A stretch of 64,000 nt of DNA. It comes from Paraburkholderia phytofirmans PsJN. Lineage in GTDB: Bacteria; Pseudomonadota; Gammaproteobacteria; Burkholderiales; Burkholderiaceae. Below the pieces are notes generated by a model. It worked only from the letters and a program-made list of their open reading frames with translations, was not told where the DNA came from and made no database searches. The first letter of the stretch is position 1. Each line of letters begins with the position of its first letter. Below, in pieces: positions 44,593-55,100 of this stretch. Where the stretch lies: positions 1,364,001-1,428,000 of the forward strand of contig NC_010676.1 of NCBI RefSeq assembly GCF_000020125.1. The letters are read 5' to 3'. Position numbers and translations under genes: made by a program.

Positions 44593-44631
44593 AAAGCAAC
44601 AGCGCCGCTCGTAACTGGAGCGGCGTTGTTG
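44593..44631 (-). terminator. Terminator of the oxygenase operon
   Basis: A 14-bp stem with one mismatch (44597-44610 with 44618-44631) and a 7-nt loop is followed, in the leftward direction, by CTTTTG. It lies 59 bp past the oxygenase stop and separates that operon from the guanidine operon promoter. Confidence 0.7.
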
Positions 44632-44689
44632 TCGTGATGCTGCGCATCCAGTTATTTTCTATTTGATCACAGTGCGTTTTCGTTCAGCC

Positions 44690-45745
44690 TCAAGTGTCCA
44701 TCTCCGCACTCGCATAGCGCGCCTGTTGGCCGAAGCTTGCCAACGCTTTCGAACCATCGGGCAACAGTAGTTCTCCTCGTTGAAGACGTTCCTTCAGATA
44801 AGTGAAGCTCTGCGCCGTCTGCGCGAACAGATGGTCGCCCGCCGATACGGGCGGGTATTTCGCCACCGCTTCGGGCGTCGCGAATTGCGGCAGCGGCGCA
44901 ACGACCGTGTGATAGTCGCAGGCAAAGAAGAGCGGAAACGAGTAGCGCTCCTCCCTCACCTTGCGCACGCGATGCGACGTCGCGACATAGGTCCCGCCCG
45001 TCCACACTTCCAGCATGTCGCCGATGTTCACGACGAATGCGTTCTCGACCGGCGGCGCATCGATCCACTCGCCCTCGCCGTTCATCACTTCGAGTCCTGG
45101 CGCGGTCGGCAGCAGGATCGTGAAGCACTCGTAGTCGGTATGCGCGCCGATGCCGGGCCGGTCTTCCGCCGACGGATCGAGCGGATAGTGGATCAGACGC
45201 AACTGGCTCGGCGGCTTGCGTAGATACTGATCGAAGTGCTGTTCAGGCAAGCCGAGCGCGAGCGAGAAACCTCGAAACAGGGCGCGGCCGAGTTCGAACG
45301 CCGCTTTGTAATAGCCGCCCACCGCTTCGCGAAAACCCGCCTGTTCCGGCCAGCTATTCGGGCCGAGCATCGGCGTGCCGGCACGCACGTCGGGATCGTC
45401 GGCGGGCAGTTCGCGGCCGGTGTCGAAGGCTTCCTTCCTGTCGCGCTTGCCGCCCGCGAAGACTTCCTCGCCTTCGGGCACGTAGCCGCGATGCGCCGTC
45501 GACTTGCCGATGTAGTAGCGCATCTTCCATTCGTGTTCGGCTGCGAAGAAGCGTTTGGCCTGCTCGATCAACGCGCTTTGTTGCGCGCGTGACACCTGGT
45601 GGCCGGTGACATAGAAGAAGCCGGCCTCGCGTGCCGCGCGATCGAGTTCGCGTGCGGTGGCGAGCCGCTGGGCGTCGTCATCGCTGAACAGGCCGCTCAC
45701 GTCGACGACGGGTAGTTGCTGAAAGCTCGTATGGGTTGGGTTCAT
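44690..45745 (-). CDS. 2-oxoglutarate/Fe(II) oxygenase (IPNS-like)
   Basis: Soluble non-heme iron oxygenase, 351 residues, of the isopenicillin N synthase-like group. The DIOX_N-like start (LPVVDVSGLF...AGFFYVTGH) and the double-stranded beta-helix core are intact. Iron ligands are His202 and Asp204 (GAHTDYECFTIL) and His258 (ATSHRVRKV); the 2-oxoglutarate-binding pair is Arg267/Ser269 (RYSFPLFF). It starts 9 bp after the TIM-barrel gene. Position between two guanidine riboswitches suggests a substrate with a guanidino group; plant relatives of this class release guanidine from homoarginine and a bacterial relative does so from arginine. That link is inference. Confidence 0.9.
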   Translation of the reverse strand: MNPTHTSFQQLPVVDVSGLFSDDDAQRLATARELDRAAREAGFFYVTGHQVSRAQQSALIEQAKRFFAAEHEWKMRYYIGKSTAHRGYVPEGEEVFAGGKRDRKEAFDTGRELPADDPDVRAGTPMLGPNSWPEQAGFREAVGGYYKAAFELGRALFRGFSLALGLPEQHFDQYLRKPPSQLRLIHYPLDPSAEDRPGIGAHTDYECFTILLPTAPGLEVMNGEGEWIDAPPVENAFVVNIGDMLEVWTGGTYVATSHRVRKVREERYSFPLFFACDYHTVVAPLPQFATPEAVAKYPPVSAGDHLFAQTAQSFTYLKERLQRGELLLPDGSKALASFGQQARYASAEMDT

Positions 45746-45754
45746 GAGAGGTGC

Positions 45755-46657
45755 CTAGACAAGCTGCGCGATGGTTTGAGATTGCGTTCGCTCTTTTTGC
45801 CCGCCGCGCCCTTCGCGGTCGGCGAGGAACTCAGCCAGATGACGCCGTTCCTCGCGCCCCATCCATGTATTGATCTCCCACAGATCGGCCACCGGCGCGT
45901 TCGTAAACGGCAGCGTATGCAGATAGCCGTCGGGGCCGAACTCCGGTGTCATCGTCGTGACGGTGTAGCCCTGCTCGATCTGCGCGCCCCATAGCGCTTC
46001 CCAGGTCCGCTGATGCGAGGCAAGGCAGTCGGCGTACTCGGGCGCCGCCGGGTGCGGCACCTGCGGACCTTGCGGATAGCCGACACGCCCATGCAGATGA
46101 TGCGCATGCGGCGCCAGTTCGAGGATCGTGTCCCACTCGCTGTCAAGCAGCCGCTCGCATACCGAGACCCAATGGCTGAAGTCGCAGGTTAGCTTGAGCG
46201 TCGGCACGGCACGCGCGACGTCGCGGGTGATCCAAGGGTTGAAGAACGAGCGCCCGCGATGCGTTTCAAAGCTGCACGTCACGTCATGCTTCGCCGCGAT
46301 CTCGACCGCGCGCGCAAAGAAGTCCACCTGGGTTGGCGCCGGCCACGCATCGCAACCGGCCATCACGTTGAAGAAGCGCGGCTCGAGCGGCTTGCCCCAC
46401 ACGATCTTCTCCTCGAAGTCCCGCAGATGATCGGCCGGCGTCGCCGAGCGCTCCGGCACATAGCTGCCGGCCGTCGTAATCTCCGCGATGAAACCCAAGC
46501 CTTCGTCGGCAATCGCCTGCGCAAATGCGTCGCGCGCCGCGCCGCCGGCCGGCACCGGCGCTTCGATACCATCGAAGCCCGCCGCCCGCACGAGCGGCGC
46601 GGCGTCGCGAGGACCGCCGTCGAATCCCCAGAACGTCTTGAACAATTCGAATTTCAT
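45755..46657 (-). CDS. Xylose isomerase-like TIM-barrel protein
   Basis: 300-residue member of the sugar phosphate isomerase/epimerase (AP endonuclease family 2) superfamily. The barrel pattern is visible in FKTFWGFDGGPRDAAPLVRAAGFDGIEAPV, CSFETHRGRSFFNP, LKLTCDFSHWVSVCERLL and the metal-site-like HHLHGRVGYPQGPQVPHP. ATG at 46657 is preceded by GGAG; an upstream ATG (46690) lies inside the palindromes. It heads a two-gene operon with the oxygenase. The reaction cannot be predicted; it may act on the oxygenase product. Confidence 0.82.
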   Translation of the reverse strand: MKFELFKTFWGFDGGPRDAAPLVRAAGFDGIEAPVPAGGAARDAFAQAIADEGLGFIAEITTAGSYVPERSATPADHLRDFEEKIVWGKPLEPRFFNVMAGCDAWPAPTQVDFFARAVEIAAKHDVTCSFETHRGRSFFNPWITRDVARAVPTLKLTCDFSHWVSVCERLLDSEWDTILELAPHAHHLHGRVGYPQGPQVPHPAAPEYADCLASHQRTWEALWGAQIEQGYTVTTMTPEFGPDGYLHTLPFTNAPVADLWEINTWMGREERRHLAEFLADREGRGGQKERTQSQTIAQLV

Positions 46658-46666
46658 CGCTGCTCC

Positions 46667-46691
46667 ATTTGCATGCAAATTTGCATGCAAT
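46667..46691. promoter_or_regulatory. Tandem palindromic operator (TTGCATGCAA x2)
   Basis: The 10-bp palindrome TTGCATGCAA occurs at 46669-46678 and again at 46681-46690, 12 bp centre to centre; the first copy extends to the 14-bp palindrome ATTTGCATGCAAAT. It lies between the TIM-barrel gene (start 46657) and the divergent winged-helix regulator (start 46814), overlapping the likely promoter of the former. A dimeric regulator bound on both sites is a natural reading. Confidence 0.7.
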
Positions 46692-46813
46692 AGTACACAT
46701 GAAAAGCACGGGTCAATAAACTATTCATACAGAGTCGCGCATTATTTTCGCGCGCCCGATTTCCGGCTCGATTAGCACTTAAACTGTGCAGCCCTCCTCC
46801 TCGTGGTGAATCG

Positions 46814-47182
46814 ATGAAGAAGAAAATTGCGCGTACCAAGGGGCAAGCCGTTGCGCGCGCCATTCTCGACATGGACTGGCAGTGGTCGGCGCATTTCGGC
46901 GATCTCGGCCTGAACGACCTGAACTACAGCGACCTGTTCTGCCGCATGTGGGTGGATCGGGACGACTACTTTGCCAAGACCGCGCTCTACGAATTCATGC
47001 CGGGCGTGAGCCGGCGCACCGCCGTGCGGTACGTGCAGGAGTTGATCGACAGCGGCTGGCTGCTGGAAACGAGTTCCGCCGAGGATCGCCGCATCAAGCA
47101 GGTGAGCCTCGCGGCGTCGATAGAGGAACGCCTGGAGCAGTTTCTTGCCTATGTGCATCAACGGTTTGCGGCGCTGGACTGA
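46814..47182 (+). CDS. Small winged-helix transcriptional regulator
   Basis: A 122-residue regulator with a single winged helix-turn-helix, most like MarR-type proteins that keep only the DNA-binding core. Residues about 46-90 read as recognition helix and wing: LYEFMPGVSRRTAVRYVQELIDSGWLLETSSAEDRRIKQVSL, and the SSAEDRRIKQ wing is the MarR hallmark (DxRxxxxxLT). It is divergent from the TIM-barrel/oxygenase operon and close to tandem TTGCATGCAA palindromes, its likely targets. The ribosome site is poor. Effector unknown. Confidence 0.8.
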   Translation: MKKKIARTKGQAVARAILDMDWQWSAHFGDLGLNDLNYSDLFCRMWVDRDDYFAKTALYEFMPGVSRRTAVRYVQELIDSGWLLETSSAEDRRIKQVSLAASIEERLEQFLAYVHQRFAALD

Positions 47183-47296
47183 CGGCGCGCGCGCAGTGTA
47201 CTTGTGTTCGAGCGCCCGCAACGGTCTGGACGGCGCGACCCGCTGGCATATTTCTCGCTAGATAACTGACCGAGAGGTGCGGCAGCGTCGCATCTT

Positions 47297-47446
47297 AGGG
47301 ATGCTAGGGTTCCGGTTCGCGAGAATGTCTGGTCCGAGAGCAGCCCGGTGCGCCGGCGGTTCGATTGCGAGTTTTTCACTGCAAGCACGAACCGCCTGCC
47401 GCACTACACGGCGGGACAAAAGCCCGGGAGATTGGCGATAGCAATG
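47297..47446 (+). promoter_or_regulatory. Guanidine-I (ykkC) riboswitch, rightward
   Basis: Read rightward, the conserved boxes are GCTAGGGTTCCGG, ATGTCTGGTCCGAGAG, an internal hairpin with GCGGTTCG and CGAACCGC arms, GGCGGGACAAAAGCCCGGGAGA, and a closing P1 pair TGCTA/TAGCA. All elements of the guanidine-I aptamer are present. About 165 bp separate it from the binding-protein gene at 47613, room for an expression platform, though I could not fold a clear terminator there by eye. Confidence 0.93.
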
Positions 47447-47612
47447 TCTATCGTGCCTCTCCGTGGCCGGTGTTTGTCTCCCGCAGTTTCCGCGCTTTTT
47501 CGTTCGTGCTCTGTCTTCGTTCTCTCGCGGGAACCGGTCATGTTGTTTCATCGCGCAGTCGCCGCGCGATCCAACTCAACAATCGCAATTGACCGGTCTC
47601 CTGGAGAAAACG

Positions 47613-48698
47613 ATGAAACGCTTCGAATCCGTCCTGACGTCTCGCACTTCGCGTACTTCCCGCGCTTCCCTCGCCTCGCCTGCCCGCATCGCCTCGGCCC
47701 TGCGCACGCGTGGCGCCCTCGCTGTAGCCGCCGCCGCGCTCGCTATCGGGCTTGCGGCGGGTCCTGCCGCCAGCCCGGCGCAGGCTGCGGCCGCGCCGCT
47801 CGCCATCGGCTATAGCGACTGGCCCGGCTTCGTCGCTTTCCAGATCGCCATCGAAAAAGGCTGGTTCAAGGAAGCCGGCGTCGACGTCAATTTTCAATGG
47901 TTCGACTACTCCGCGTCGCTCGATGCATTTTCCGCCGGCAAACTCGACGCGGTCGGCGCGACCAACGGCGATGCGCTCGTGACCGGCGCAAGCGGCGCGA
48001 AGAACGTGATGATCCTGCTCACCGACTATTCGAGCGGCAACGACATGATCGTCGCCAAGCCGCCGGTGCGCACGGTGGAAGGACTGAAGGGCAAGAAGGT
48101 CGGCGTCGAAATGGGCCTCGTCGATCACCTGCTGCTCGACACCGCACTCGAAAAACATGCGCTGAAGGAATCGGACCTCACCCTCGTCAATGCGAAGACC
48201 AACGAATTGCCGCAAGTGCTCGCCTCATCCGGCGACGTCGCCGCCGTCGGCGCGTGGCAACCGAACGCGGGCGAAGCGCTCAAGCGTGTGCCGGGCTCGC
48301 GGCCCATTTTCACCTCTGCCGACGCCCCCGGCCTGATCTACGACGCAATCACGGTCAATCCCGTCAGCCTGCAATCGCGCAAGGCCGATTGGGCCAAGGT
48401 GATCAAGGTCTGGTATCGCTGCGTAGCCTATATCAACGATCCGAAGACGCAGCCGGACGCGGTCAAGATCATGTCCGCACGGGTCGGTCTCACGCCGGCG
48501 CAGTACCTGCCCTTGTTGAAGGGCACGCATCTGCTCGACGCCGCGGCGGCGAAAAAGGCCTTTACCAAAGGTGACGGACTCGACTCCGTGTACGGTTCGA
48601 GCGTGAACGCCGACAAGTTCAACGTGCGCAATGCCGTGTACAAACAGTCGCAGAACGTGAGCGCTTATATCGATCCGACGCTTGCCACCGCGCAGTAA
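47613..48698 (+). CDS. Guanidine-responsive ABC substrate-binding protein
   Basis: Periplasmic binding protein of the NMT1/SsuA/TauA type, 361 residues. The long arginine-containing signal region (about residues 1-50) ends near AQAAAA, then [28 protein letters not shown], the family's first lobe. ATG at 47613 is preceded by CTGGAGAAAACG. An upstream frame to 47463 exists but overlaps the riboswitch end. It is encoded apart from its permease and ATPase (36594, 35620) but shares the same riboswitch class, so it should be the guanidine receptor of that importer. Confidence 0.9.
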   Translation: MKRFESVLTSRTSRTSRASLASPARIASALRTRGALAVAAAALAIGLAAGPAASPAQAAAAPLAIGYSDWPGFVAFQIAIEKGWFKEAGVDVNFQWFDYSASLDAFSAGKLDAVGATNGDALVTGASGAKNVMILLTDYSSGNDMIVAKPPVRTVEGLKGKKVGVEMGLVDHLLLDTALEKHALKESDLTLVNAKTNELPQVLASSGDVAAVGAWQPNAGEALKRVPGSRPIFTSADAPGLIYDAITVNPVSLQSRKADWAKVIKVWYRCVAYINDPKTQPDAVKIMSARVGLTPAQYLPLLKGTHLLDAAAAKKAFTKGDGLDSVYGSSVNADKFNVRNAVYKQSQNVSAYIDPTLATAQ

Positions 48699-48732
48699 GC
48701 GGCCCGCGAGGCGCCGCAATCGCAACCGCTAA

Positions 48733-49899
<1,167 letters not shown>

Positions 49900-49934
49900 G
49901 CCTTGGAGCGCATCGAGCAGCTACAACCTACCGC

Positions 49935-50693
49935 TCAAGACACGAACGGCAGTTTGCTATCGCGTGCTGCCGCGAGCATCGACAGTGTGATCTTGCGCAC
50001 TTCCAGCTTGCTCTGCGTGATATGCGCGCGCAGCAGAATGATCGCCTCGGTCAGGCGGTTGCGTTCGATCAGATTGAGCATGGTGGAATGCTCGTCGTAA
50101 GTGGCGCTGGTGCGGTGCGGTTTCAGAAAATCGAGCCGCCGCACGATGCGGATGCGCTCGGTCACTTCGTTATGCACGCGCAGCATTTCCATATTGCCCG
50201 TGGCGGCGACGAGTTGCCGGTGAAAGTTTTCGTCCATGCCGAACATTTTCACGGGATCGCTCTCGCGCAACTCGGGCGCCACGCACCAGACCGCCTTCAA
50301 CTCCTCGACGGCCGCATGCGCGGCGTCACCGCCCGCTCCCACCCGCTCCACCGCCGCAACTTCCAGCACGATACGCAAATCGTAGAGCTGATCGAGCTGA
50401 TCGAAGTTGATCGGCGAGACTTTCCAGCCGCGCCGGAAGCCAACTTCCAGGTAGCCTTCGCGTTGCAGACGGAACAGGCCGTCGCGCATCGGCGTGCGCG
50501 ACACGCCGTAGTGTTGCGCGATGCCGTTTTCGGAAAAGCGGTCGCCGGGAAACAGGCGAAAGCTGAAGATGTCGGTCTTGAGCTGCTGGTACACCTGCTC
50601 GGCAAGCGGATTGGCCGGGGCCGGCGCGGCAGGCGTCTCCTGCATGCCGGATGCGGCTGGCGTCTCCAGCAGATTCGTCGGGTCGTCGTTCAT
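49935..50693 (-). CDS. GntR/FadR-type transcriptional regulator (FCD domain)
   Basis: Regulator of 252 residues with an N-terminal GntR winged helix (about residues 30-95; LAEQVYQQLKTDIFSFRLFPGDRFSENGIAQHYGVSRTPMRDGLFRLQ) and a C-terminal all-helical FCD ligand domain. The FCD metal-ligand His residues are seen in MFGMDENFHRQLVAATGN and the segment DEHSTMLNLIERN. A 28-residue Pro/Ala tail precedes the winged helix. It is the last gene of the leftward ureide cluster, 35 bp after the AtzH-like gene, and probably controls it; ligand unknown. Confidence 0.9.
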   Translation of the reverse strand: MNDDPTNLLETPAASGMQETPAAPAPANPLAEQVYQQLKTDIFSFRLFPGDRFSENGIAQHYGVSRTPMRDGLFRLQREGYLEVGFRRGWKVSPINFDQLDQLYDLRIVLEVAAVERVGAGGDAAHAAVEELKAVWCVAPELRESDPVKMFGMDENFHRQLVAATGNMEMLRVHNEVTERIRIVRRLDFLKPHRTSATYDEHSTMLNLIERNRLTEAIILLRAHITQSKLEVRKITLSMLAAARDSKLPFVS

Positions 50694-50728
50694 GATGCCA
50701 AGGTCCCTTTTTTCTTATTATCGGCGTT

Positions 50729-51124
50729 TCATGGGCCGGCCGGAGAATTGATCAGGCTCACGTGCGCGGCGACGATCTTCCAGCCTTCGTCGGGACTGAA
50801 TCTCGCCCAGGTTTGCATCTGGCGGCCGAGCAGATGCGTGGCGTCGCTGGTGAACTCGGTACTGACGGTGGCGAAGTCCGTTCCGAAGGTCGTCACCACG
50901 GTGCGATGCAGTTTACGCGACTTCGGCACCGGCTCGCAGTGCTCGCGCCACGCACGGATCGCCTCGCCGCCGTGCTGGATTTCAGCGATGCCGTAGCGCA
51001 CCGTTTCCGGCGTGTGCCAGAACAGCGCGTTCATGGCCGCGACGTCGTTATCCAACAGCGCGCTCTCGTATTCGATGAACGCCGCGTGGACCTGTGCCAC
51101 GATTTCGGGCTGATTTATTTCCAT
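50729..51124 (-). CDS. AtzH-like (DUF3225, NTF2-fold) protein
   Basis: A 131-residue protein of the AtzH/HpxZ-like group, an NTF2-type fold in which a cone-shaped barrel holds a small ligand. The typical segments [37 protein letters not shown] and the C-terminal [11 protein letters not shown] are present. Homologues sit in cyanuric-acid/carboxybiuret (atz) and oxalurate (hpx) operons, and the ureide context here agrees. It may help turn over a carboxylated ureide such as 1-carboxybiuret, which is inference. ATG at 51124; overlaps the preceding hydrolase gene by 10 bp. Confidence 0.82.
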   Translation of the reverse strand: MEINQPEIVAQVHAAFIEYESALLDNDVAAMNALFWHTPETVRYGIAEIQHGGEAIRAWREHCEPVPKSRKLHRTVVTTFGTDFATVSTEFTSDATHLLGRQMQTWARFSPDEGWKIVAAHVSLINSPAGP

Positions 51125-51810
51125 GCCTGGGTCGTCTCGTCGGTTTTGATCAATGAAGCAAACGGCGCGGTCCAGCCGACAATGCCGCCCTGCGAGCGCA
51201 CCATCTCGAGCGTCGCCTGTTTGAACGCGGGGAAATAGCTCGCGGTGGCGTCCTCGATCAGCAGGCTGTCGTAGCCGCGGTCGTTGGCTTCGCGCATCGA
51301 TGTTTGCACGCACACTTCGGTGGTCACGCCGGCGAACACCAGATGCGTGACGCCGCGCATCGCGAGTTCTTCGCCGAGGCGGGTCGCATGGAACGCACCC
51401 TTGCCGGGTTTGTCGATCACCAGTTCGCCGGCAAGCGGCGCGAGCGGTTCGACGATCGCATTGCCGGGCTCGCCGCGAATCAGAATGCGGCCCATCGGCC
51501 CGGCGTCGCCGATGCGCGCATTCGGCGCGCCGCGCAGACGTTTGGCCGGCGGACAGTCGGACAGATCTGGAGCGTGCGATTCACGCGTATGCACGACGAA
51601 CCAGTGGTGCTTGCGCGCGAAGGCGAGCAACGCGGCTACTGTCGGCACGATGTCCGCGAGCAGCGAGACGTCGTTGCCGAGCGATTCGCCGAAGCCGCCC
51701 GGCTCGATGAAATCGCGCTGCATGTCGATCACGACCAGCGCCGTTTTCGCGGAGTCGAAGCTGAATGGGCCGGGTTGGGCGTCGATGGTCAGCGTGTTAG
51801 TCGATGTCAT
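51115..51810 (-). CDS. Isochorismatase-like ureide hydrolase (BiuH paralogue, triuret-hydrolase candidate)
   Basis: Cysteine hydrolase of the isochorismatase-like superfamily, 231 residues. The catalytic Asp29 (VVIDMQRDF), Lys134 ([10 protein letters not shown]) and Cys167 ([11 protein letters not shown]) are in place, and Gln207 lies 40 residues after the Cys, the position used by biuret hydrolases to read the ureide. It is clearly related to the second enzyme at 53420 but differs in the loop after residue 90 ([17 protein letters not shown]). A separate triuret hydrolase of this fold exists in Herbaspirillum, so triuret (giving carboxybiuret) is a reasonable guess. Fold and mechanism are firm, substrate is inference. 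Confidence 0.8.
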   Translation of the reverse strand: MTSTNTLTIDAQPGPFSFDSAKTALVVIDMQRDFIEPGGFGESLGNDVSLLADIVPTVAALLAFARKHHWFVVHTRESHAPDLSDCPPAKRLRGAPNARIGDAGPMGRILIRGEPGNAIVEPLAPLAGELVIDKPGKGAFHATRLGEELAMRGVTHLVFAGVTTEVCVQTSMREANDRGYDSLLIEDATASYFPAFKQATLEMVRSQGGIVGWTAPFASLIKTDETTQAWK

Positions 51811-53417
51811 CCAAGGGCTTCCCTGAGTTTTTCGGCGGGCGCGGCGGGCTGCGTTGGCGTGTCGCCGTGGCCGGCCATATGCTGGCCGAGCACGGTGCGA
51901 TCCGCGCGTGCCGCCGGGGTTTCGTACACCAGCTCGCCCTCGGCGATCACCATGATGCGGTCAGCGAGTTCGAGCAGTTCGTCGAGGTCTTCGCTGACCA
52001 GCAGCACGGCCGCGCCCGCATCGCGCGCGGCCATCAGACGCGCATGGATATCGGCCACGGATGCGAAGTCGAGACCGAAAACGGGATTGGCGACGATCAG
52101 CACATCCACCGGCTGTCCGAGTTCGCGCGCCAGCACCGCGCGTTGCACGTTGCCGCCCGAGAGCGTACCGATTGCGCGCTCCGGCACTGGCGGGCGCACG
52201 TTGAATTCGCCGATCAACTGCGTAGCACGCGCGCGCATGGCGCGGCGATCGAGCCACCAGCCGCCGCGCCGCAACGGCTCACGGTCGAAGTCGCGCAGCG
52301 CGAGATTCTGCGCCACGCTCATGGCGCCGACGCAGGCGTTTTTCAGCGGCTCTTCGGGAATCGCGAAGAGCCGCCGTTGCGTCATCTGCTCGCGCGTCGC
52401 CTGGTATGGCTTGCCGGCCACCTGCATGTCGCCGGTTTTAACGCGGCGCTGGCCGACCAGTGCTTCCACCAGTTCCTTCTGACCGTTACCGGAGACGCCC
52501 GCAAGCCCGAGGATTTCGCCCGCGCGCACGGACAGCGTCGCGTGCTTCACCGCCATGTGGCCGCGATCGTCTTCCACGGAGACATCGCGTAGGGCAAGGC
52601 GCACCTGGGCCGACTCAGCAAGCGGTTTGCGCTGCACGCGCTCCTCTATCACCGCGGCCATGACAGGCGCATCGCTCGTGGCCACCGTGCCCATCATCCA
52701 TGCGGCGAGTTCGTCGCGGCTGGTGTTCGCCACCGCGCTGGTGCCGACCTGGCGCCCCTTGCGCAACACGGTGACGTCGTCCGCGTAGGCCATCACTTCG
52801 CGGAACTTGTGCGTGATCATCAGCACGGTGAGCTCGCCGCGTGTGGTCAGCTCGCGCATCAGGCCGAGGACTTCGTCGGCTTCCTGCGGCGTCAGCACGG
52901 AAGTCGGTTCGTCCAGTATCAGGAAGCGTTGCTGCAAGTAGAGTTGCTTGAGGATTTCGAGCTTCTGCTTTTCACCCGCGGCAAGTGCCGCAACCGGCGC
53001 GTCGAGCGGCAAGCGGAACGGCATGCGCTGCATGAACGCCAGCAGCGCGGCGCGTTCCGTTTTCCAGTCGATTTTCCACGGCATCTGCCCGCGCGCGAGC
53101 AGCAGGTTTTCTTCGACAGACAACCCTGAGGCCAGCGTGAAATGCTGATACACCATGCCGATACCGAGCGCCTGTGCATCGCGTGGCGAGTGGATCAGCA
53201 CTTCGCGGCCGTCGGCGGCGATCTGTCCGTCGTCGAGCACGCCGTAGCCGACCAGGCCCTTCACGAGCGTGCTTTTGCCCGCGCCGTTCTCGCCGAGCAG
53301 CGCGTGGATCGTACCGGCCTTGACCTTGATCGAAACGTCGTCCAGCGCGCGAAACGCGCCGAACGATTTGCTCGCATGCATGACTTCAACACCAAGAGCT
53401 TGCCGTACGGTCGACAT
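51807..53417 (-). CDS. BMP-type ABC importer ATPase 1 (nucleobase/nucleoside-like)
   Basis: Duplicated ATPase of a BMP-family (YufO/NupO-like) importer, 536 residues. First domain: Walker [10 protein letters not shown], signature-like [13 protein letters not shown], Walker [11 protein letters not shown]. Second domain: P-loop variant [25 protein letters not shown], and a weaker Walker B region ([11 protein letters not shown]), where the usual DEP is replaced. ATG at 53417 is chosen from two close candidates (other at 53423) because AGGTGG then sits at good distance. It serves the permeases at 54174 and 55093 and the binding protein at 56249. Cargo unknown, ureide or nucleobase likely. Confidence 0.9.
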   Translation of the reverse strand: MSTVRQALGVEVMHASKSFGAFRALDDVSIKVKAGTIHALLGENGAGKSTLVKGLVGYGVLDDGQIAADGREVLIHSPRDAQALGIGMVYQHFTLASGLSVEENLLLARGQMPWKIDWKTERAALLAFMQRMPFRLPLDAPVAALAAGEKQKLEILKQLYLQQRFLILDEPTSVLTPQEADEVLGLMRELTTRGELTVLMITHKFREVMAYADDVTVLRKGRQVGTSAVANTSRDELAAWMMGTVATSDAPVMAAVIEERVQRKPLAESAQVRLALRDVSVEDDRGHMAVKHATLSVRAGEILGLAGVSGNGQKELVEALVGQRRVKTGDMQVAGKPYQATREQMTQRRLFAIPEEPLKNACVGAMSVAQNLALRDFDREPLRRGGWWLDRRAMRARATQLIGEFNVRPPVPERAIGTLSGGNVQRAVLARELGQPVDVLIVANPVFGLDFASVADIHARLMAARDAGAAVLLVSEDLDELLELADRIMVIAEGELVYETPAARADRTVLGQHMAGHGDTPTQPAAPAEKLREALG

Positions 53418-53419
53418 AA

Positions 53420-54112
53420 TCATCCACCTAGCGTTAGCAGCAAAGCGCCGGAGTCCGACACCGTGCCGAACACGCCGCCTTGCATCGTAATCATGTGCAA
53501 GGCGGCGTCGTGATTGCCTTTGTCGGTCGCGCCGCAACAGTCGGCGAGCACCGTGCATTCGAAACCGCGGTCGTTGGCTTCGCGCATGGTCGTGTGCACG
53601 CAGACGTCGGTCGTGATACCGGTCAGAATCAGATTCTCGATGCCGCGCGTGCGCAGGATCAGTTCGAGATCGGTCGCGCAGAACGACCCCTTGCCGGGCT
53701 TGTCGATCACGATCTCGCCCGCGACCGGCTTCAGTTCGTCGATGATGTCCCAGCCCGGTTCGCCGCGCACGAGGATCTTGCCGCACGGACCGTCGTCGCC
53801 GATGCCCACGCCGTCGGTGCCCGCGCGACGGCTACGCCAGCGCTTGTTGGCGGGCAGATCGGAGAGATCGGGACGATGGCCTTCGCGCGTGTGAATGATT
53901 GTGAAGCCCTGCTCGCGCATCGTCTTCAGCACGCGTTTGATCGGCTCGATCGGCGCGCGCGTGAGCGAGAGGTCGTAGCCCATCTTGTCGACATAGCCGC
54001 CGTGGCCGCAGAAATCCGTCTGCATGTCGATGATCACGAGCGCGGTGTTCTCCGGGCGCAGGTTGCCGTCGTAGGGCCACGGGTAGGGTCTCGCTTCGAT
54101 GAATCGGGTCAT
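53420..54112 (-). CDS. biuH: Biuret amidohydrolase
   Basis: 230-residue cysteine hydrolase converting biuret to allophanate and ammonia. The N-terminus ([20 protein letters not shown]), [16 protein letters not shown] and the segment [10 protein letters not shown] closely match the biuret hydrolase of Rhizobium leguminosarum as I recall it. Catalytic Asp29, Lys138 and Cys171 are present (second Lys141), and Gln211 in MQGGVFG corresponds to the substrate-contact Gln of that enzyme; the Lys-Cys and Cys-Gln spacings (33 and 40) agree. A short insertion near residues 98-104 is extra. It sits in the same cluster as a full allophanate hydrolase, which would use its product. Confidence 0.9.
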   Translation of the reverse strand: MTRFIEARPYPWPYDGNLRPENTALVIIDMQTDFCGHGGYVDKMGYDLSLTRAPIEPIKRVLKTMREQGFTIIHTREGHRPDLSDLPANKRWRSRRAGTDGVGIGDDGPCGKILVRGEPGWDIIDELKPVAGEIVIDKPGKGSFCATDLELILRTRGIENLILTGITTDVCVHTTMREANDRGFECTVLADCCGATDKGNHDAALHMITMQGGVFGTVSDSGALLLTLGG

Positions 54113-54173
54113 GGTCTAGGTGTCCTGGTTTGGGTTCGTGAATGTCAGCAAGGTCCGCGAATGGGCGCGCGTG

Positions 54174-55100
54174 TCAGCGCGTCAGGCTCAACTCCCCAGG
54201 CGCGCCCGCCAGCGTGCGATCCGGACGGCAGTTGATGATCATGATCACGAGCGTCAGCACATACGGCGCGGCGTTATAGAGGTAGTAGCCGCTCGTCACG
54301 CCGATCGCCTGCAACGCCGGGCCGAGCGCGCCCGCGGCGCCGAACAGCAACGCGGCCCATAGACAGCGCAGCGGCTGCCAGCGCGCGAAGATCACCAGCG
54401 CGACGGCCATCAACCCCTGACCGCTGGAGAGCCCTTCGTTCCAGCTCCCCGGATACACGAGCGACAGATACGCACCGCCCACGCCCGCAAACACGCCGCC
54501 CACCGCGGTCGCCGCTATCCGCACACGCGTGAGCGGATAGCCCATCGCCCGCGCCGTTTCCGCGTGATCGCCGACGAGCCGCAGCACCATGCCCCAGCGC
54601 GTATTGCGCAAGCCCCATTGCAGAACGAACGCGAGCGCCACGCCGATCACGAACAGCAGGTTCAGATGCAGCGCGTTATGCAACTGCGGCGACGAACTCC
54701 ACGCGCCGAGGTCGATGAACGGCAGCATCGGCGCTTGCGGTTCGATAAACGGTTTGCCGAGATAGAACGCGAGGCCGGTGCCGAGCAGCATCAACGCGAT
54801 ACCGAATGCGATATCCGACACGCGCGGCAACGAGCACACGAGCCCGTGCAGGCAACCGAGCAGCAAGCCGACCGAACCCGCGGCAAGCACGCCGATCCAC
54901 GGCGAGCCGCTCAGAAATGCGCCCGCATAACCGCTCATCGCGCCGGACACGAGAATGCCTTCCAGGCCGAGATTCACGCGGCCGCCCTTCTCGGTCAAAC
55001 ACTCGCCGAGACTGACGAACAGATAAGGCGTGCTGACGCGGATCGCTCCCGCGAACAGCGACAGCAACAGAATGACGATGGGTGAGTGCATATCAGGCAT
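54174..55100 (-). CDS. BMP-type ABC importer permease 1b
   Basis: Second permease of the first BMP-family importer (BPD_transp_2 type), 308 residues with about eight to nine membrane helices. Family segments: VNLGLEGILVSGAMSGY and MVLRLVGDHAETARAMGYPL, followed by the EAA-like loop. ATG at 55100 follows GGAG with 7-nt spacing and overlaps the end of permease 1a; ATG at 55091 is an alternative. The C-terminus (PDRTLAGAPGELSLTR) is cytoplasmic. Confidence 0.9.
   Translation of the reverse strand: MPDMHSPIVILLLSLFAGAIRVSTPYLFVSLGECLTEKGGRVNLGLEGILVSGAMSGYAGAFLSGSPWIGVLAAGSVGLLLGCLHGLVCSLPRVSDIAFGIALMLLGTGLAFYLGKPFIEPQAPMLPFIDLGAWSSSPQLHNALHLNLLFVIGVALAFVLQWGLRNTRWGMVLRLVGDHAETARAMGYPLTRVRIAATAVGGVFAGVGGAYLSLVYPGSWNEGLSSGQGLMAVALVIFARWQPLRCLWAALLFGAAGALGPALQAIGVTSGYYLYNAAPYVLTLVIMIINCRPDRTLAGAPGELSLTR

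Noticed and set aside
44525..44614. 29-codon rightward peptide frame (MPTLAAIRRALYTLMSARF...)
   Set aside because: Weak start signals and overlap of its end with the terminator stem; could be real in view of its helical basic character, but cannot be supported from one sequence.
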